Below, one piece after another: positions 46,021 to 55,294 of a stretch of DNA of 64,000 nucleotides. Position 1 is the stretch's first letter. Every line of letters begins with the position of its first letter. The stretch comes from Leptospira sp. (GTDB lineage Bacteria; Spirochaetota; Leptospiria; Leptospirales; Leptospiraceae). The translations under genes were made by a program, and so were the position numbers. The notes beneath the pieces are model-generated. The model was not told the origin of the DNA and made no database searches. It worked only from the letters and a program-made list of their open reading frames with translations. Location of the stretch: assembly GCA_027533185.1 (NCBI GenBank), contig JAPZTS010000007.1:210673-274672 (forward strand), in the 5' to 3' direction.

Positions 46021-48624
46021 ATGAATTATCCATTCCAAGATATTGAACAAAAATGGCAAAAATTCTGGGAGGATTCCAAAACATTCCGAACAGACTCCCA
46101 TTCCAAAAAACCAAAATACTATTGTTTAGACATGTTTCCTTACCCAAGCGGGGCGGGGCTACATGTTGGTCATCCAGAAGGCTATACTGCCACTGATATA
46201 ATCTCTAGATTGAAACGAATGGAAGGGTTTGAAGTCCTTCACCCTATGGGCTGGGATGCTTTTGGCCTTCCTGCGGAACGATATGCGATGACCACAGGGA
46301 TCCACCCAAGGGTCACAACTAAGAATAATATTGATACGTTTCGAAGGCAGATTAAAAGCCTTGGACTTTCCTACGATTGGGATAGGGAAATTTCAACCAC
46401 ACACCCCGATTACTACAAATGGACCCAATGGATTTTTTTACAAATTTACAATTCCTACTTTGATCGAAACGAAAACAAAGCTAAATCCATTGAAAATTTA
46501 ATCCAAGTATTCGAAAAGACGGGATCTGTGGGTTTTGAGGATAAGGAACTCCCCAAAGGCATACAGTTCACGAAAGAACAATGGAATTCAAAGAGTCGGA
46601 AAGAAAAAGAGGATATCCTATCTCATTTTCGATTGGTCTTTGAGGCGAGTATACCGGTGAATTGGTGTGAAGCTTTGGGAACTGTTCTTGCCAATGAAGA
46701 AGTCGAAGAATGGACTTCCAAAGGCTACACAGTCGAACGAAAGCCGATGCGACAGTACATGATGCGAATCACGGCTTACGCGGAAAGACTCCTTTCTGAT
46801 CTTTCTCTTTGTGAATGGCCCGTGTCCACCTTAGAGATGCAAAGGAATTGGATTGGTAGATCAGAAGGTATGGACTTGAACTTCCATGTTCCTTCAATTA
46901 AAAAAGATATCACAGTCTATACGACAAGGCCTGATACGATCTTCGGAGCGACTTACTTAGTTTTAGCACCGGAGCATCCAATTGTTTCCGAAATCACTAC
47001 CAAAGAACAATCAAACGCAATCCAAGAATACCAAAAGTCCTGTGCTCTCAAAAGTGACTTGGAACGAACGGAACTGAATAAAGAAAAAACGGGAGTGTTT
47101 ACGGGAGCATTCGCAGAGCTTCCAACCGATGCTTCTATCCAAGTCCCGATTTTTATTTCTGATTATGTTTTGAGTACATATGGTACGGGTGCCATCATGG
47201 CAGTCCCTGCGCACGACCAACGAGACTACGATTTTGCAAAAAAATTCCAAATCCCTATCAAACAAGTGATTGCAGGAGTTATGGAAGACGGAAAGGCTTT
47301 CGATTCCAAAGAATCTAGCTGTATCAATTCTAAGTCTTCAGAAATCAATTTAGATGGAAAAACCTACAAACAAGCATTTGCTGAAATGGCTTCTTGGGCA
47401 GAATCAAAAGGCATCGGTCGAAAAAAAGTCCAGTTCAAACTCAGAGATTGGCTATTTGCAAGACAGAGATATTGGGGAGAACCCATTCCTATAGTTCATT
47501 TTGCGGATGGTTCTCCCAAGGCCCTCTCTCCCGAAGAACTTCCTTTAGTTTTGCCTGACTTAGAAGAATTCAAACCTTCAGGAACAGGGGAATCCCCACT
47601 AGCTCTCGCTAAAGACTGGTTGGTATACAAAGACAAAGAAACGGGAGAAATTGGAAAACGAGAGACCAATACAATGCCACAGTGGGCAGGTTCTTGTTAC
47701 TATTATTTACGTTATATCGATCCAAGAAACCAAAACCAACTCATCGATCCGAATCTCGAAAAAACCTGGATGCCAGTAGAAGTGTACGTCGGAGGAGCCG
47801 AACATGCTGTACTCCACCTTCTCTACTCTCGATTTTGGCATAAGATTCTATTTGATCTAGGCCACGTTTCCACTCCTGAGCCTTTTAAGAAACTTGTACA
47901 CCAAGGTCTTATCCTTGGCGAAGACAAGGGCAAAATGTCTAAGTCTCGAGGAAATGTTGTCAATCCCGATGATGTAGTCGCGGAATTTGGAGCCGATACA
48001 CTTCGCCTTTTTGAAATGTTTATGGGTCCTTTTGAAATGGCCAAACCTTGGAGTAAAAATGGCGTGGATGGTGTCTTCCGATTTTTAAATCGGGTCTGGA
48101 GGCTCTACCATTCAGGACCTAACGAAAGTTTTTCGGTTCAAGATTTAGAACCCACGGAAGAAGAATGGAAGGTCCTCCACCGAACCTTAAAAAAAGTCAA
48201 AGAAGATATAGATGGATTTTCTTTCAATACAGCTGTTTCGCAGATGATGATATTTGTGAATGAGTTTACTTCAAAAGAAAGAAGGCCAAAACAAATCCTT
48301 GAACCTTTTGTTCTAGCACTTTCTCCATTTGCACCTCATCTCTGTGAAGAACTTTGGGAAAAACTAGGACATAAGGAAAGCCTAGCCTACACCCCTTACC
48401 CAAAATGGGATGATCGGTATTTAGTGGATGCGAATATCACGATTGTTGTTCAGGTAAATGGAAAAATGCGTGGAGAATTTCTCGCTCCAAGAGAGATACA
48501 AGAGAAGGAAGCAATTGAACTCGCAAAACAAGTTGATAAGGCAAAACCATTTTGGCTAGGAAAAGATATCAAAAAAGAAATCTATGTCAAGGGCAAGTTG
48601 GTAAACATTGTTGTTGCAGGCTAG
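46021..48624 (+). CDS. leuS: Leucyl-tRNA synthetase
   Basis: 867 residues, normal for bacterial LeuRS. HIGH motif reads HVGH at about 48-51 ('GAGLHVGHPEGYT'), the editing domain follows ('TTRPDTIFGATYLVLAPEHP', threonine-rich), and KMSKS is near residue 638 ('DKGKMSKSRGNVVNPDDV'). The C-terminal extension is as usual. It charges tRNA-Leu. It follows the zinc-ribbon gene and the predicted promoter. Confidence 0.98.
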   Translation: MNYPFQDIEQKWQKFWEDSKTFRTDSHSKKPKYYCLDMFPYPSGAGLHVGHPEGYTATDIISRLKRMEGFEVLHPMGWDAFGLPAERYAMTTGIHPRVTTKNNIDTFRRQIKSLGLSYDWDREISTTHPDYYKWTQWIFLQIYNSYFDRNENKAKSIENLIQVFEKTGSVGFEDKELPKGIQFTKEQWNSKSRKEKEDILSHFRLVFEASIPVNWCEALGTVLANEEVEEWTSKGYTVERKPMRQYMMRITAYAERLLSDLSLCEWPVSTLEMQRNWIGRSEGMDLNFHVPSIKKDITVYTTRPDTIFGATYLVLAPEHPIVSEITTKEQSNAIQEYQKSCALKSDLERTELNKEKTGVFTGAFAELPTDASIQVPIFISDYVLSTYGTGAIMAVPAHDQRDYDFAKKFQIPIKQVIAGVMEDGKAFDSKESSCINSKSSEINLDGKTYKQAFAEMASWAESKGIGRKKVQFKLRDWLFARQRYWGEPIPIVHFADGSPKALSPEELPLVLPDLEEFKPSGTGESPLALAKDWLVYKDKETGEIGKRETNTMPQWAGSCYYYLRYIDPRNQNQLIDPNLEKTWMPVEVYVGGAEHAVLHLLYSRFWHKILFDLGHVSTPEPFKKLVHQGLILGEDKGKMSKSRGNVVNPDDVVAEFGADTLRLFEMFMGPFEMAKPWSKNGVDGVFRFLNRVWRLYHSGPNESFSVQDLEPTEEEWKVLHRTLKKVKEDIDGFSFNTAVSQMMIFVNEFTSKERRPKQILEPFVLALSPFAPHLCEELWEKLGHKESLAYTPYPKWDDRYLVDANITIVVQVNGKMRGEFLAPREIQEKEAIELAKQVDKAKPFWLGKDIKKEIYVKGKLVNIVVAG

Positions 48625-48643
48625 CTGTTTGTAAGTAGCTGAT

Positions 48644-48664
48644 CTAGGGACACGAAGTCCCTAG
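48644..48664. terminator. Hairpin between convergent leuS and lipoprotein genes
   Basis: CTAGGGAC, loop ACGAA, GTCCCTAG, an 8-bp perfect stem. No T run on either side; a weak bidirectional terminator is possible. Confidence 0.45.
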
Positions 48665-48674
48665 AATGTGGAAT

Positions 48675-49064
48675 TTATTTTCCTTTTTTTGCAGGGGCAG
48701 CTGGTTTTTCTATCCAACCATCACCAGTGAGTTCATACTTTACTTCTCCATATAAGAAAAGGTAATAAGAACTTGAATTGATTTGAGTATTTGTTAAGAA
48801 CTCAACTCCATTCTCTTGGCATGCCTTTTGGATCACTTCTGCGCTCATTCTGGATGCTCTTGTATCTCCTAAAGGAAATAGAACAAAAGGAATTGAATAG
48901 ACTGCTTTGATGGGTGTAGGTTTCTTTTCGTACTCTTTTGTGAAATCGATATCTTTTTCAGCAAGAAATGCATAATTCCCTTGAACTGTAACACAATTTG
49001 CTACGAATGAGAGTGCAAATAACATTGCAACGATTAAAACTGATTTATTCTTTAATGCTTTCAA
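48675..49064 (-). CDS. Hypothetical lipoprotein, 129 aa
   Basis: Signal 'SVLIVAMLFALSFVANC' ends in a lipobox (cysteine near residue 24). The mature part has 'FVLFPLGDTRASRMSAEVIQKAC' (in parts) and a basic alanine/lysine tail. No family recognised with confidence. It starts one base after the stop of the next lipoprotein gene, so the two are in one operon. Confidence 0.75.
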   Translation of the reverse strand: MKALKNKSVLIVAMLFALSFVANCVTVQGNYAFLAEKDIDFTKEYEKKPTPIKAVYSIPFVLFPLGDTRASRMSAEVIQKACQENGVEFLTNTQINSSSYYLFLYGEVKYELTGDGWIEKPAAPAKKGK

Positions 49065-49065
49065 T

Positions 49066-49419
49066 TTATTTTCCTCCGCTTGTCAATTTCCAACATTCTG
49101 CTACGACGTTATAGCTTTCTGTAGCGATAAATGCTTGTTCATTTCTTGCAAAATTCAACTGGACATTTTTCGCTAAATCACAGGAATTTTTTGCCAGTGC
49201 TTCATCTAAAAGAGTTGAGTAGTTTTTGTACTCGCCAATTTTAATTCCGATAACATAGAATACAGTATTAACAGACGTTACAGAACTGTTTATCAACTCA
49301 TATTTTACATTTTTTCCAGTAACAACTGGCTTTGTACTCATATACTTAACTGTAGGTGTGCTACAGTTAACAATTGCAATCATGACAATTGCAACGAAAA
49401 ATAAAGATATTTTTCTCAT
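49066..49419 (-). CDS. Hypothetical lipoprotein, 117 aa
   Basis: I start it at the ATG at 49419 because AAGGAG lies just before it; an in-frame ATG at 49440 gives an extra basic leader. The signal 'KISLFFVAIVMIAIVNC' ends in a lipobox. The mature part includes 'CDLAKNVQLNFARNEQAFIATESYNVVAECW' (in parts) with two cysteines that may pair. No family recognised. It precedes a second lipoprotein gene with a one-base gap. Confidence 0.72.
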   Translation of the reverse strand: MRKISLFFVAIVMIAIVNCSTPTVKYMSTKPVVTGKNVKYELINSSVTSVNTVFYVIGIKIGEYKNYSTLLDEALAKNSCDLAKNVQLNFARNEQAFIATESYNVVAECWKLTSGGK

Positions 49420-49516
49420 TCGTTTCTCCTTGCTTGGCATAGGGAAACCAACTTATATAAAACTGTCAAACAAAAGAGTTACAACATGATGACACTCAGG
49501 GTGTTTTATTCACAAT

Positions 49517-50659
49517 TTACAAAATCACCATTACAAAAATGAGAACGCCAATCAAGATTAAGGTTACAAAGGTCCCCATAAGAAGAAATAAATTTCCACC
49601 TGCTGACTTTTGTTCCACAGGTGCAATTACCTTTTTCTTATTCTGAGTTGAAGCCACTTTACTTTGATTTTGTGTTTGTCCAAGTGCTTTAGGAATTGCA
49701 ACTTTTACAGGCTGTTCTTCGACAGAATGGAATAAGTATTTGTTTGGACCTTCGGCAAAGATGTGATATTCTGATTTGTTACTAGCTATCCCCAAAAACT
49801 TACCGATCAACGGCTCTTTGGAAACTTTCCCCTCTTCATCAATCAGGCCTAACAAAGAAGCATCCGACATACCTTCTTGAGTTTCAGTCGGGACACGGAA
49901 CAAAATCTCCTGGCCTTCTACCAGGTTGTCAAATTCTACACCGCTGATTGGTGAAATCACCGTCTTCATGTTGACTTCTTTTGAAAATCCTGTTCGGAAA
50001 TGAGCAATCTGTCTTTCGATTGCAGATTGTTCTCCTGCTGATACGACTACTTGAGTTGTCTGTTCTTCTGGAATCGGCATTTCATCCATGGGCTTAGAAA
50101 TGGGATTGATGGTTCCCTTCATTGGATTTTCATACCGGAACTTCGCTGTTGAGATTTTATCAACCTCGGCTTGCAATTTGATATTGCGACCCTTGGAAGC
50201 TTGTAAGAGAGAAGCTTCTAAAGCTTCCGTAATTCTGGAGGGATCTTTTTTTTGCCAGAGAGGTAAAAAGTCTTCTAACTTTTCTTTGGTGAAAACTCGG
50301 TAAACCGCTCTTCCTATATTTTCAGATATAGATGGATCATAACCTGCCGTTTTCCCAATATCAGCAAGGTCAGTTGATATTTGGACATGATCTGCAAAAG
50401 TTCGAACCCTTCGAAAGATCGGTGAGTTACCTACGACTGCATAAACTTCCATGATATGCTTTTTGATTGAAGAAACCAATAGCAAAATCATTCCATTCAT
50501 GCTGTCTAAATCGATTTTGATTTTGATTAAGTATCCGTCTGTGATTTTTCCCTGAAGGACTTCTTTTGCCTGTTCATCTGTAAAAACAGCCTCTTTTGTA
50601 AGTCCTAGAAGATCAGCTTGTCTTTTAAGTTGATCCGCTTTTGTATGTAATTCTGACAT
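49517..50659 (-). CDS. Hypothetical protein with C-terminal membrane anchor, partner of the GHKL gene
   Basis: 380 residues, soluble for 350 residues, then one hydrophobic segment at the extreme C-terminus ('LFLLMGTFVTLILIGVLIFVMVIL' in parts), so it is probably tail-anchored in the membrane with the bulk in the cytoplasm. The middle has a flexible proline/glutamine part. The start overlaps the GHKL gene stop by one base (TTACAT in plus orientation), so the two are translationally coupled. I do not recognise a domain. Confidence 0.68.
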   Translation of the reverse strand: MSELHTKADQLKRQADLLGLTKEAVFTDEQAKEVLQGKITDGYLIKIKIDLDSMNGMILLLVSSIKKHIMEVYAVVGNSPIFRRVRTFADHVQISTDLADIGKTAGYDPSISENIGRAVYRVFTKEKLEDFLPLWQKKDPSRITEALEASLLQASKGRNIKLQAEVDKISTAKFRYENPMKGTINPISKPMDEMPIPEEQTTQVVVSAGEQSAIERQIAHFRTGFSKEVNMKTVISPISGVEFDNLVEGQEILFRVPTETQEGMSDASLLGLIDEEGKVSKEPLIGKFLGIASNKSEYHIFAEGPNKYLFHSVEEQPVKVAIPKALGQTQNQSKVASTQNKKKVIAPVEQKSAGGNLFLLMGTFVTLILIGVLIFVMVIL

Positions 50660-51369
50660 TATTCTACAAACAATTGTTCGGTGGATCTTTCTTTCTCTTG
50701 AATTGATTCAAGAGGTACCTCTACTTTAGCAACTGTTTCCTTTTTCCTTTCTGATGAATATATTGAAAATAATCTGCGATCAAATCCAGATTGTGAAAGT
50801 AGAATCTCTACCATAGTGATTCCCATTCCAGCTCCTTCAGTATTATCGCCGTGTTCCATAAAGAACTCAAAAAGATTGTCATACTTTTTTGCGTTCAAGA
50901 ACTTCTCTTTGACTCGCTCTGCCTCCACAGGCAAAAGAGGAAAATTATTTTTTACCTCCAGGTCAACTTTATTTGGCGAGTAGGAGCAGGTAATCTTTAC
51001 TAAAAAACCAGATTCCTTCATTTTTGATTTGTAGGCTGGGAATTTTCGCTCATTAAGACTTGTTTTAAAGAGCTTCATTCCTTTTTCATAATCTTCTAAA
51101 TTTTGAATATTAAGTCGCATTTCTTCAAAAATAATACGTTTGATTGCTGCTTTAGTCGAATTTACGATAAGTTCTTTTGCAGAGGTATAAAAAAGCTCCA
51201 TCAGGTCTGGTCGACCAACTGACTCCAAAATCGTTTGTAGGATAAATTTGAGTTTAGCTTCGCCGACATCACCCATGACATGCGTAATCATAGAGATTTT
51301 TTTGCCCATCTGAACCGCCCGTTCAACTTGGGTACAAAATTCTTGGGGCAAATGGTAGTCTTCTGTCAT
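50659..51369 (-). CDS. GHKL-type ATPase (histidine-kinase-like ATP-binding domain)
   Basis: 236 residues. An N-box-like 'AKELIVNSTKAAIKR' near residue 65-80 and a G-box-like 'GDNTEGAGMGITMVEILL' near residue 175-192 fit a GHKL ATP-binding fold. There is no dimerisation/phosphoacceptor histidine domain or sensor, so it may be an anti-sigma-factor or switch-type kinase rather than a two-component kinase. It overlaps a tail-anchored membrane protein gene by one base. Confidence 0.72.
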   Translation of the reverse strand: MTEDYHLPQEFCTQVERAVQMGKKISMITHVMGDVGEAKLKFILQTILESVGRPDLMELFYTSAKELIVNSTKAAIKRIIFEEMRLNIQNLEDYEKGMKLFKTSLNERKFPAYKSKMKESGFLVKITCSYSPNKVDLEVKNNFPLLPVEAERVKEKFLNAKKYDNLFEFFMEHGDNTEGAGMGITMVEILLSQSGFDRRLFSIYSSERKKETVAKVEVPLESIQEKERSTEQLFVE

Positions 51370-51424
51370 CGAATTGCCAGCAATCGTCCAAAAATGTCAG
51401 GTTTTTCCTGATTTGTCCAGCGAT

Positions 51425-52774
51425 TTATGATTTTTGGAGCTGGCTATCTAGGATTTCCAAGACCGAAGAGAGATTGGCTTTACAAGGACGAATTGAATTT
51501 TTCAGTCGCATATCGGTTCCAGAGATTTTACCTTCATGGAAGGCGACTTTGAATTCCGTAAACTTCAATCCATTGGCTGTTGAAATCACAACCACGCTCT
51601 CGCCGTCTCGGATTTCTCCACGTTCTTTGCACTTGAGCATAGCGGCAAGAGCCACTCCCGTATGAGGATCATTGTACAATCCATACAAATCTCCTCTCGC
51701 AGCAGCATTGGACAATTCCTCTTCAGTCGCAATCTCTACGATCCCATTAAATTTTTGTAAGACTCGAATTGCCTTTTTAACGGAAACTGGATCTCCGATT
51801 TGAATCGCAGAAGCCAAGGTTTTTACTGCAGTCAAAGGTTTGAATTCCGCAAAACCTTTCTTATACGAGTCATAGAGAGGGCTCGCATTTTTTGCCTGTG
51901 CTAAGATAATCCTTGGCAATCGATCAATGAGACCTAGTTCAAACATCAGTTCAAAGCCCATTCCAAGAGCGGAAACATTCCCTAAATTGCCACCTGGAAT
52001 GACTACCCAATCCGGAACTTTCCAACCGAGCTGTTGCGTGATTTCAACGGAGATTGTTTTCTGGCCTTCGATTCGGAGAGAATTCATTGAGTTTGCAAGA
52101 TAAATCGAGGGTTCCTTCGTGACTTCTTTTACAAGCGCCATACAACCATCAAAATCCGTTTCAAGAGCCAATACCAAAGCTCCGTTCGCTACTGGTTGGA
52201 TGAGTTGTGCGTTGGACACTTTGTTTTCGGGTAAAAATATAATGGCAGGAATCCCAGCCTTCGCTGCGTAAGATGCTAAGGCTGCGGATGTATCACCTGT
52301 GGAAGCACAAGCAACTGCTTTGATAGGAACACCCTCAGAAATCATTTGTTTGACTTGGCTTACAAGAACGGTCATACCCAAGTCTTTAAAAGATCCCGTA
52401 TGCGAAATTCCACATTGTTTTACATAAAGACCAGAGAGCCCTAGGTCCTTAGCAAACCGATCTGCAGAATAGAGATGAGTCCCACCTTCTCCGGATGTAA
52501 CCGTATTTTCATCTTCGAGGTGAGGCAAAACCCATTCCTTTTTCCCCCATACACCTGAGGAATAAGGGAAGGTCTGGGAGCGAAAACGGGTCTCAAAATT
52601 GGATTTCCATTCGTTTGCTGGAATTTTTTTTAAGGGCTCTAAGTCGTGTTCGACATTCAATAATTCCCCGCAAGCTTTGCATGAGTAGATGACCTGGTTT
52701 AAGGGGTAGGTCTTTCGGCAGGCATCATTTGTGCACCGAAACTGTGCTCGGAATTCATATTTTGTAAGTGACAT
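51425..52774 (-). CDS. thrC: Threonine synthase
   Basis: 449 residues with an N-terminal zinc-ribbon-like region ('CTNDACRKTY' and 'CKACGE', four cysteines), then 'EGGTHLYSADRFAKDLG' and the PLP lysine in 'SHTGSFKDLGMTV', 'ACASTGDTSAALASYAA' and 'VIPGGNLGNVSAL'. It converts O-phosphohomoserine to threonine. A GHKL gene follows 55 bases downstream; no other threonine genes are near. Confidence 0.95.
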   Translation of the reverse strand: MSLTKYEFRAQFRCTNDACRKTYPLNQVIYSCKACGELLNVEHDLEPLKKIPANEWKSNFETRFRSQTFPYSSGVWGKKEWVLPHLEDENTVTSGEGGTHLYSADRFAKDLGLSGLYVKQCGISHTGSFKDLGMTVLVSQVKQMISEGVPIKAVACASTGDTSAALASYAAKAGIPAIIFLPENKVSNAQLIQPVANGALVLALETDFDGCMALVKEVTKEPSIYLANSMNSLRIEGQKTISVEITQQLGWKVPDWVVIPGGNLGNVSALGMGFELMFELGLIDRLPRIILAQAKNASPLYDSYKKGFAEFKPLTAVKTLASAIQIGDPVSVKKAIRVLQKFNGIVEIATEEELSNAAARGDLYGLYNDPHTGVALAAMLKCKERGEIRDGESVVVISTANGLKFTEFKVAFHEGKISGTDMRLKNSIRPCKANLSSVLEILDSQLQKS

Positions 52775-52863
52775 AGAACTTCTCTTGCGTTGTAATTTAC
52801 GGGTACTTCCTTTTCCATATTGGAGAAGGTGGAAATTTTCACGAATGATTTTTATCCTTTCGG

Positions 52864-53469
52864 ATGGATATGGAAAGAGAAAGCAAAGAATTCAATTGGC
52901 GCCAAAAAATAAGTCGGTATTTCAAACGGATTGTTTTGGTATTTTTCTTTTTGATTTTTTTACTCTTTGTCCGGGTATTCCTTTTCCAGGTCTATTCCAT
53001 CTCAGGGAATTCCATGTATCCAACATTAGAACATGGATCGATCGTTTTTGTTTGGAAAGGTGGTTTTGCGATTTCAGCTAAGTTTTTTGGGACCGAGCTT
53101 CTCTACACAGAACCGAATATTCAAAAACTTGATATGGTTTTGTTTGTAAGCCAGGAAGAAGAATTAGTAGTCAAACGAGTGATTGGTCTACCAGGTGAAT
53201 TTTATTCCATTGAATCCGGTCGAGTTTTAATTGATTCTGCCGAACTTGTTGAAAATTATTTACCTAAAGGAAGTTACACGAGTGAACCTTCTACGACAGT
53301 TTTTCTAAATAGGCAAAATACTGCATTTTTAGCTATGGACAAACAAGGAAGAATTCCCCCGGGATATTACTTGCTATTAGGCGACAATCGTCAATATTCT
53401 ACCGATTCAAGAGCATTTGGATTGGTTCCGGCAGAAAAAATTAAAGGCAAAGTTATTTTTTATTTTTAA
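52864..53469 (+). CDS. lepB: Signal peptidase I
   Basis: 201 residues. One N-terminal membrane helix ('IVLVFFFLIFLLFVRVFLFQ'), then catalytic serine in 'SISGNSMYPTL' (S50) and lysine in 'VVKRVIGLPGE' (K104), followed by 'LLGDNRQYSTDSRAFG'. It cleaves signal peptides of exported proteins at the membrane. It is followed after two bases by a PBP gene. An alternative ATG lies two codons downstream. Confidence 0.95.
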   Translation: MDMERESKEFNWRQKISRYFKRIVLVFFFLIFLLFVRVFLFQVYSISGNSMYPTLEHGSIVFVWKGGFAISAKFFGTELLYTEPNIQKLDMVLFVSQEEELVVKRVIGLPGEFYSIESGRVLIDSAELVENYLPKGSYTSEPSTTVFLNRQNTAFLAMDKQGRIPPGYYLLLGDNRQYSTDSRAFGLVPAEKIKGKVIFYF

Positions 53470-53471
53470 GA

Positions 53472-55292
53472 ATGTCTGATTACAAACTAAGACTCAAGTT
53501 TATCTTTTTCTTTATTCTTTCTCTTTTTGGAATTTTATTTGTAAGAGTAGTTTACCTTACTTACTTCAATCAAAATATCATCAACCTCAAAGGTAGTAAA
53601 ACAATCCAAAGAGGGACCATCTTTGATCGTAGAGGGATTGAACTTGCAATCTCCCGTGAATCTGGAACTGTTGGAATCGATCCGTCTAACATTTATGATC
53701 CGGAATTGACAGGTCAGGAACTTAGTAGTATATTAGAAATTCCTGCAGCCAAATTACAACAATCCATCCAAGAAAAACAAAACTACTTTCTTCTAAAACG
53801 TGAAATAGACCTGATCAAAGCAGAAAAAATCCGTGCTCTTTCTCTTCCAGGAGTCCGTGTAGAAAAAGAATACAAACGAATCTACCCCCAAGGTGCGCTT
53901 GCTTCCAGCCTCATTGGGTTTACTGGATTTGATGATGACAAAGCTCTATCTGGTCTTGAAACCTTATACAATTTAGAACTAATAACTACAACCGATGCAG
54001 ATTCTGTGAAAGGAAACAATCTACATTTAACGATTGATAGTATAATACAATACCGTCTGGAAAAGTCCCTACAAAAAGCCTTTTTAGAAACCAAGTCAAA
54101 ACGAGGAATAGGAATCATCATGGACGTTGAATCGGGAAAAATTCTTGCCATGGCAAGTTTTCCCAATTTTGATCCCAACCACTTCCAAGTTTTTCCAGTG
54201 GAATCTCATTCCAATTGGGGAATCAGACACGTTTTTGAACCAGGTTCGACTATGAAGATATTTATCGCTCTAATGTTGTTAAACGAAGGAGCAATTTTAC
54301 CAGGAGAAAGATTTCATTGTCCTGGCTTTATAGAAATTGGTAAAACTGTGATAAGATGTACAGACAATCACGGACATTTGAACTTAGATGAAATTTTACA
54401 ATATTCATGTAACGTAGGAATTATAAAGGCTGCAAGTAAAGTGAACGAAACGACTTTTTCCCGTTATATGGACCAATTCAAATTTGGACAAAGAACTAAT
54501 TTTTCCTTACATGAGGCAAAAGGATACCTTCCTCCTATTTCAAAATGGAACAAAAGTACTCCCTATTTTTTATCGATAGGACAAGGAGTCTCTGTTACAC
54601 CCATCCAATTGATCACGGCAGCATCAGCAGTTGTGAATGGGGGAATTCTCTTTGAGCCATCTGTGGTTTCAAAAATTACAAATTCATATGGCGAGTTGGT
54701 TCATGAATTCAATCCAAAACAAGAGTTAATTGGCATAAAAAAAGGTGCAGCTGATAAAACTCTCTTAGCCATGGGAAAAGCTGTTTCGCAAGGAACCGGC
54801 AAAAAAGCATATTTAGAAAACTACTTTATCGCCGGAAAAACAGGGACCGCCCAGAAAGCCAAGGCAGGTCTCGGCTACCAAGAAGGACTTTTTACTGCTA
54901 GTTTTTTAGGTTTTTTCCCTGCCGACAAACCGAAATATGCTGGTCTTATTGTATTTGATGAACCTGGCGGCGAGTCTCACACCGGTGGTGGAATTGCGGC
55001 ACCAGTATTTCGTGAAGTTGTAGAAAGTATCATACCTATTGTGGAACGAAGTGAAAAAGCGCTTGTAGTTGAATTGAATCATTTACCCATCAAGGAATTT
55101 AGAGTAGATCCGAACATAATGCCAAATCTTTCAGGTTTTACTGCAACTGAATCTATTTCTGTTCTTAAAAAATTAAAAGGAACTTATTCTATGGAAGGAT
55201 CTGGTTATGTAAACGAACAAGATCCTCCACCAGGTACGAGGTTAACTTTCGAATCAAATATCCGATTAAAATTGGGAAGTCAAAGCAATTAA
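53472..55292 (+). CDS. Penicillin-binding protein, class B transpeptidase (FtsI/PBP2-like) with C-terminal PASTA-like domain
   Basis: 606 residues. One N-terminal membrane segment (about 10-30), a pedestal region, the transpeptidase domain with S259-x-x-K262 ('FEPGSTMKIF'), S312-C-N ('YSCNVGI') and K456-T-G ('AGKTGTAQ'), and a C-terminal PASTA-like domain ('MPNLSGFTATESISVLKKLK', 'PPPGTRL'). The class-B set of motifs suits FtsI (septal) more than PBP2. It lies between lepB and a DUF115 gene, gaps of two bases. Confidence 0.94.
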   Translation: MSDYKLRLKFIFFFILSLFGILFVRVVYLTYFNQNIINLKGSKTIQRGTIFDRRGIELAISRESGTVGIDPSNIYDPELTGQELSSILEIPAAKLQQSIQEKQNYFLLKREIDLIKAEKIRALSLPGVRVEKEYKRIYPQGALASSLIGFTGFDDDKALSGLETLYNLELITTTDADSVKGNNLHLTIDSIIQYRLEKSLQKAFLETKSKRGIGIIMDVESGKILAMASFPNFDPNHFQVFPVESHSNWGIRHVFEPGSTMKIFIALMLLNEGAILPGERFHCPGFIEIGKTVIRCTDNHGHLNLDEILQYSCNVGIIKAASKVNETTFSRYMDQFKFGQRTNFSLHEAKGYLPPISKWNKSTPYFLSIGQGVSVTPIQLITAASAVVNGGILFEPSVVSKITNSYGELVHEFNPKQELIGIKKGAADKTLLAMGKAVSQGTGKKAYLENYFIAGKTGTAQKAKAGLGYQEGLFTASFLGFFPADKPKYAGLIVFDEPGGESHTGGGIAAPVFREVVESIIPIVERSEKALVVELNHLPIKEFRVDPNIMPNLSGFTATESISVLKKLKGTYSMEGSGYVNEQDPPPGTRLTFESNIRLKLGSQSN

Positions 55293-55294
55293 CA

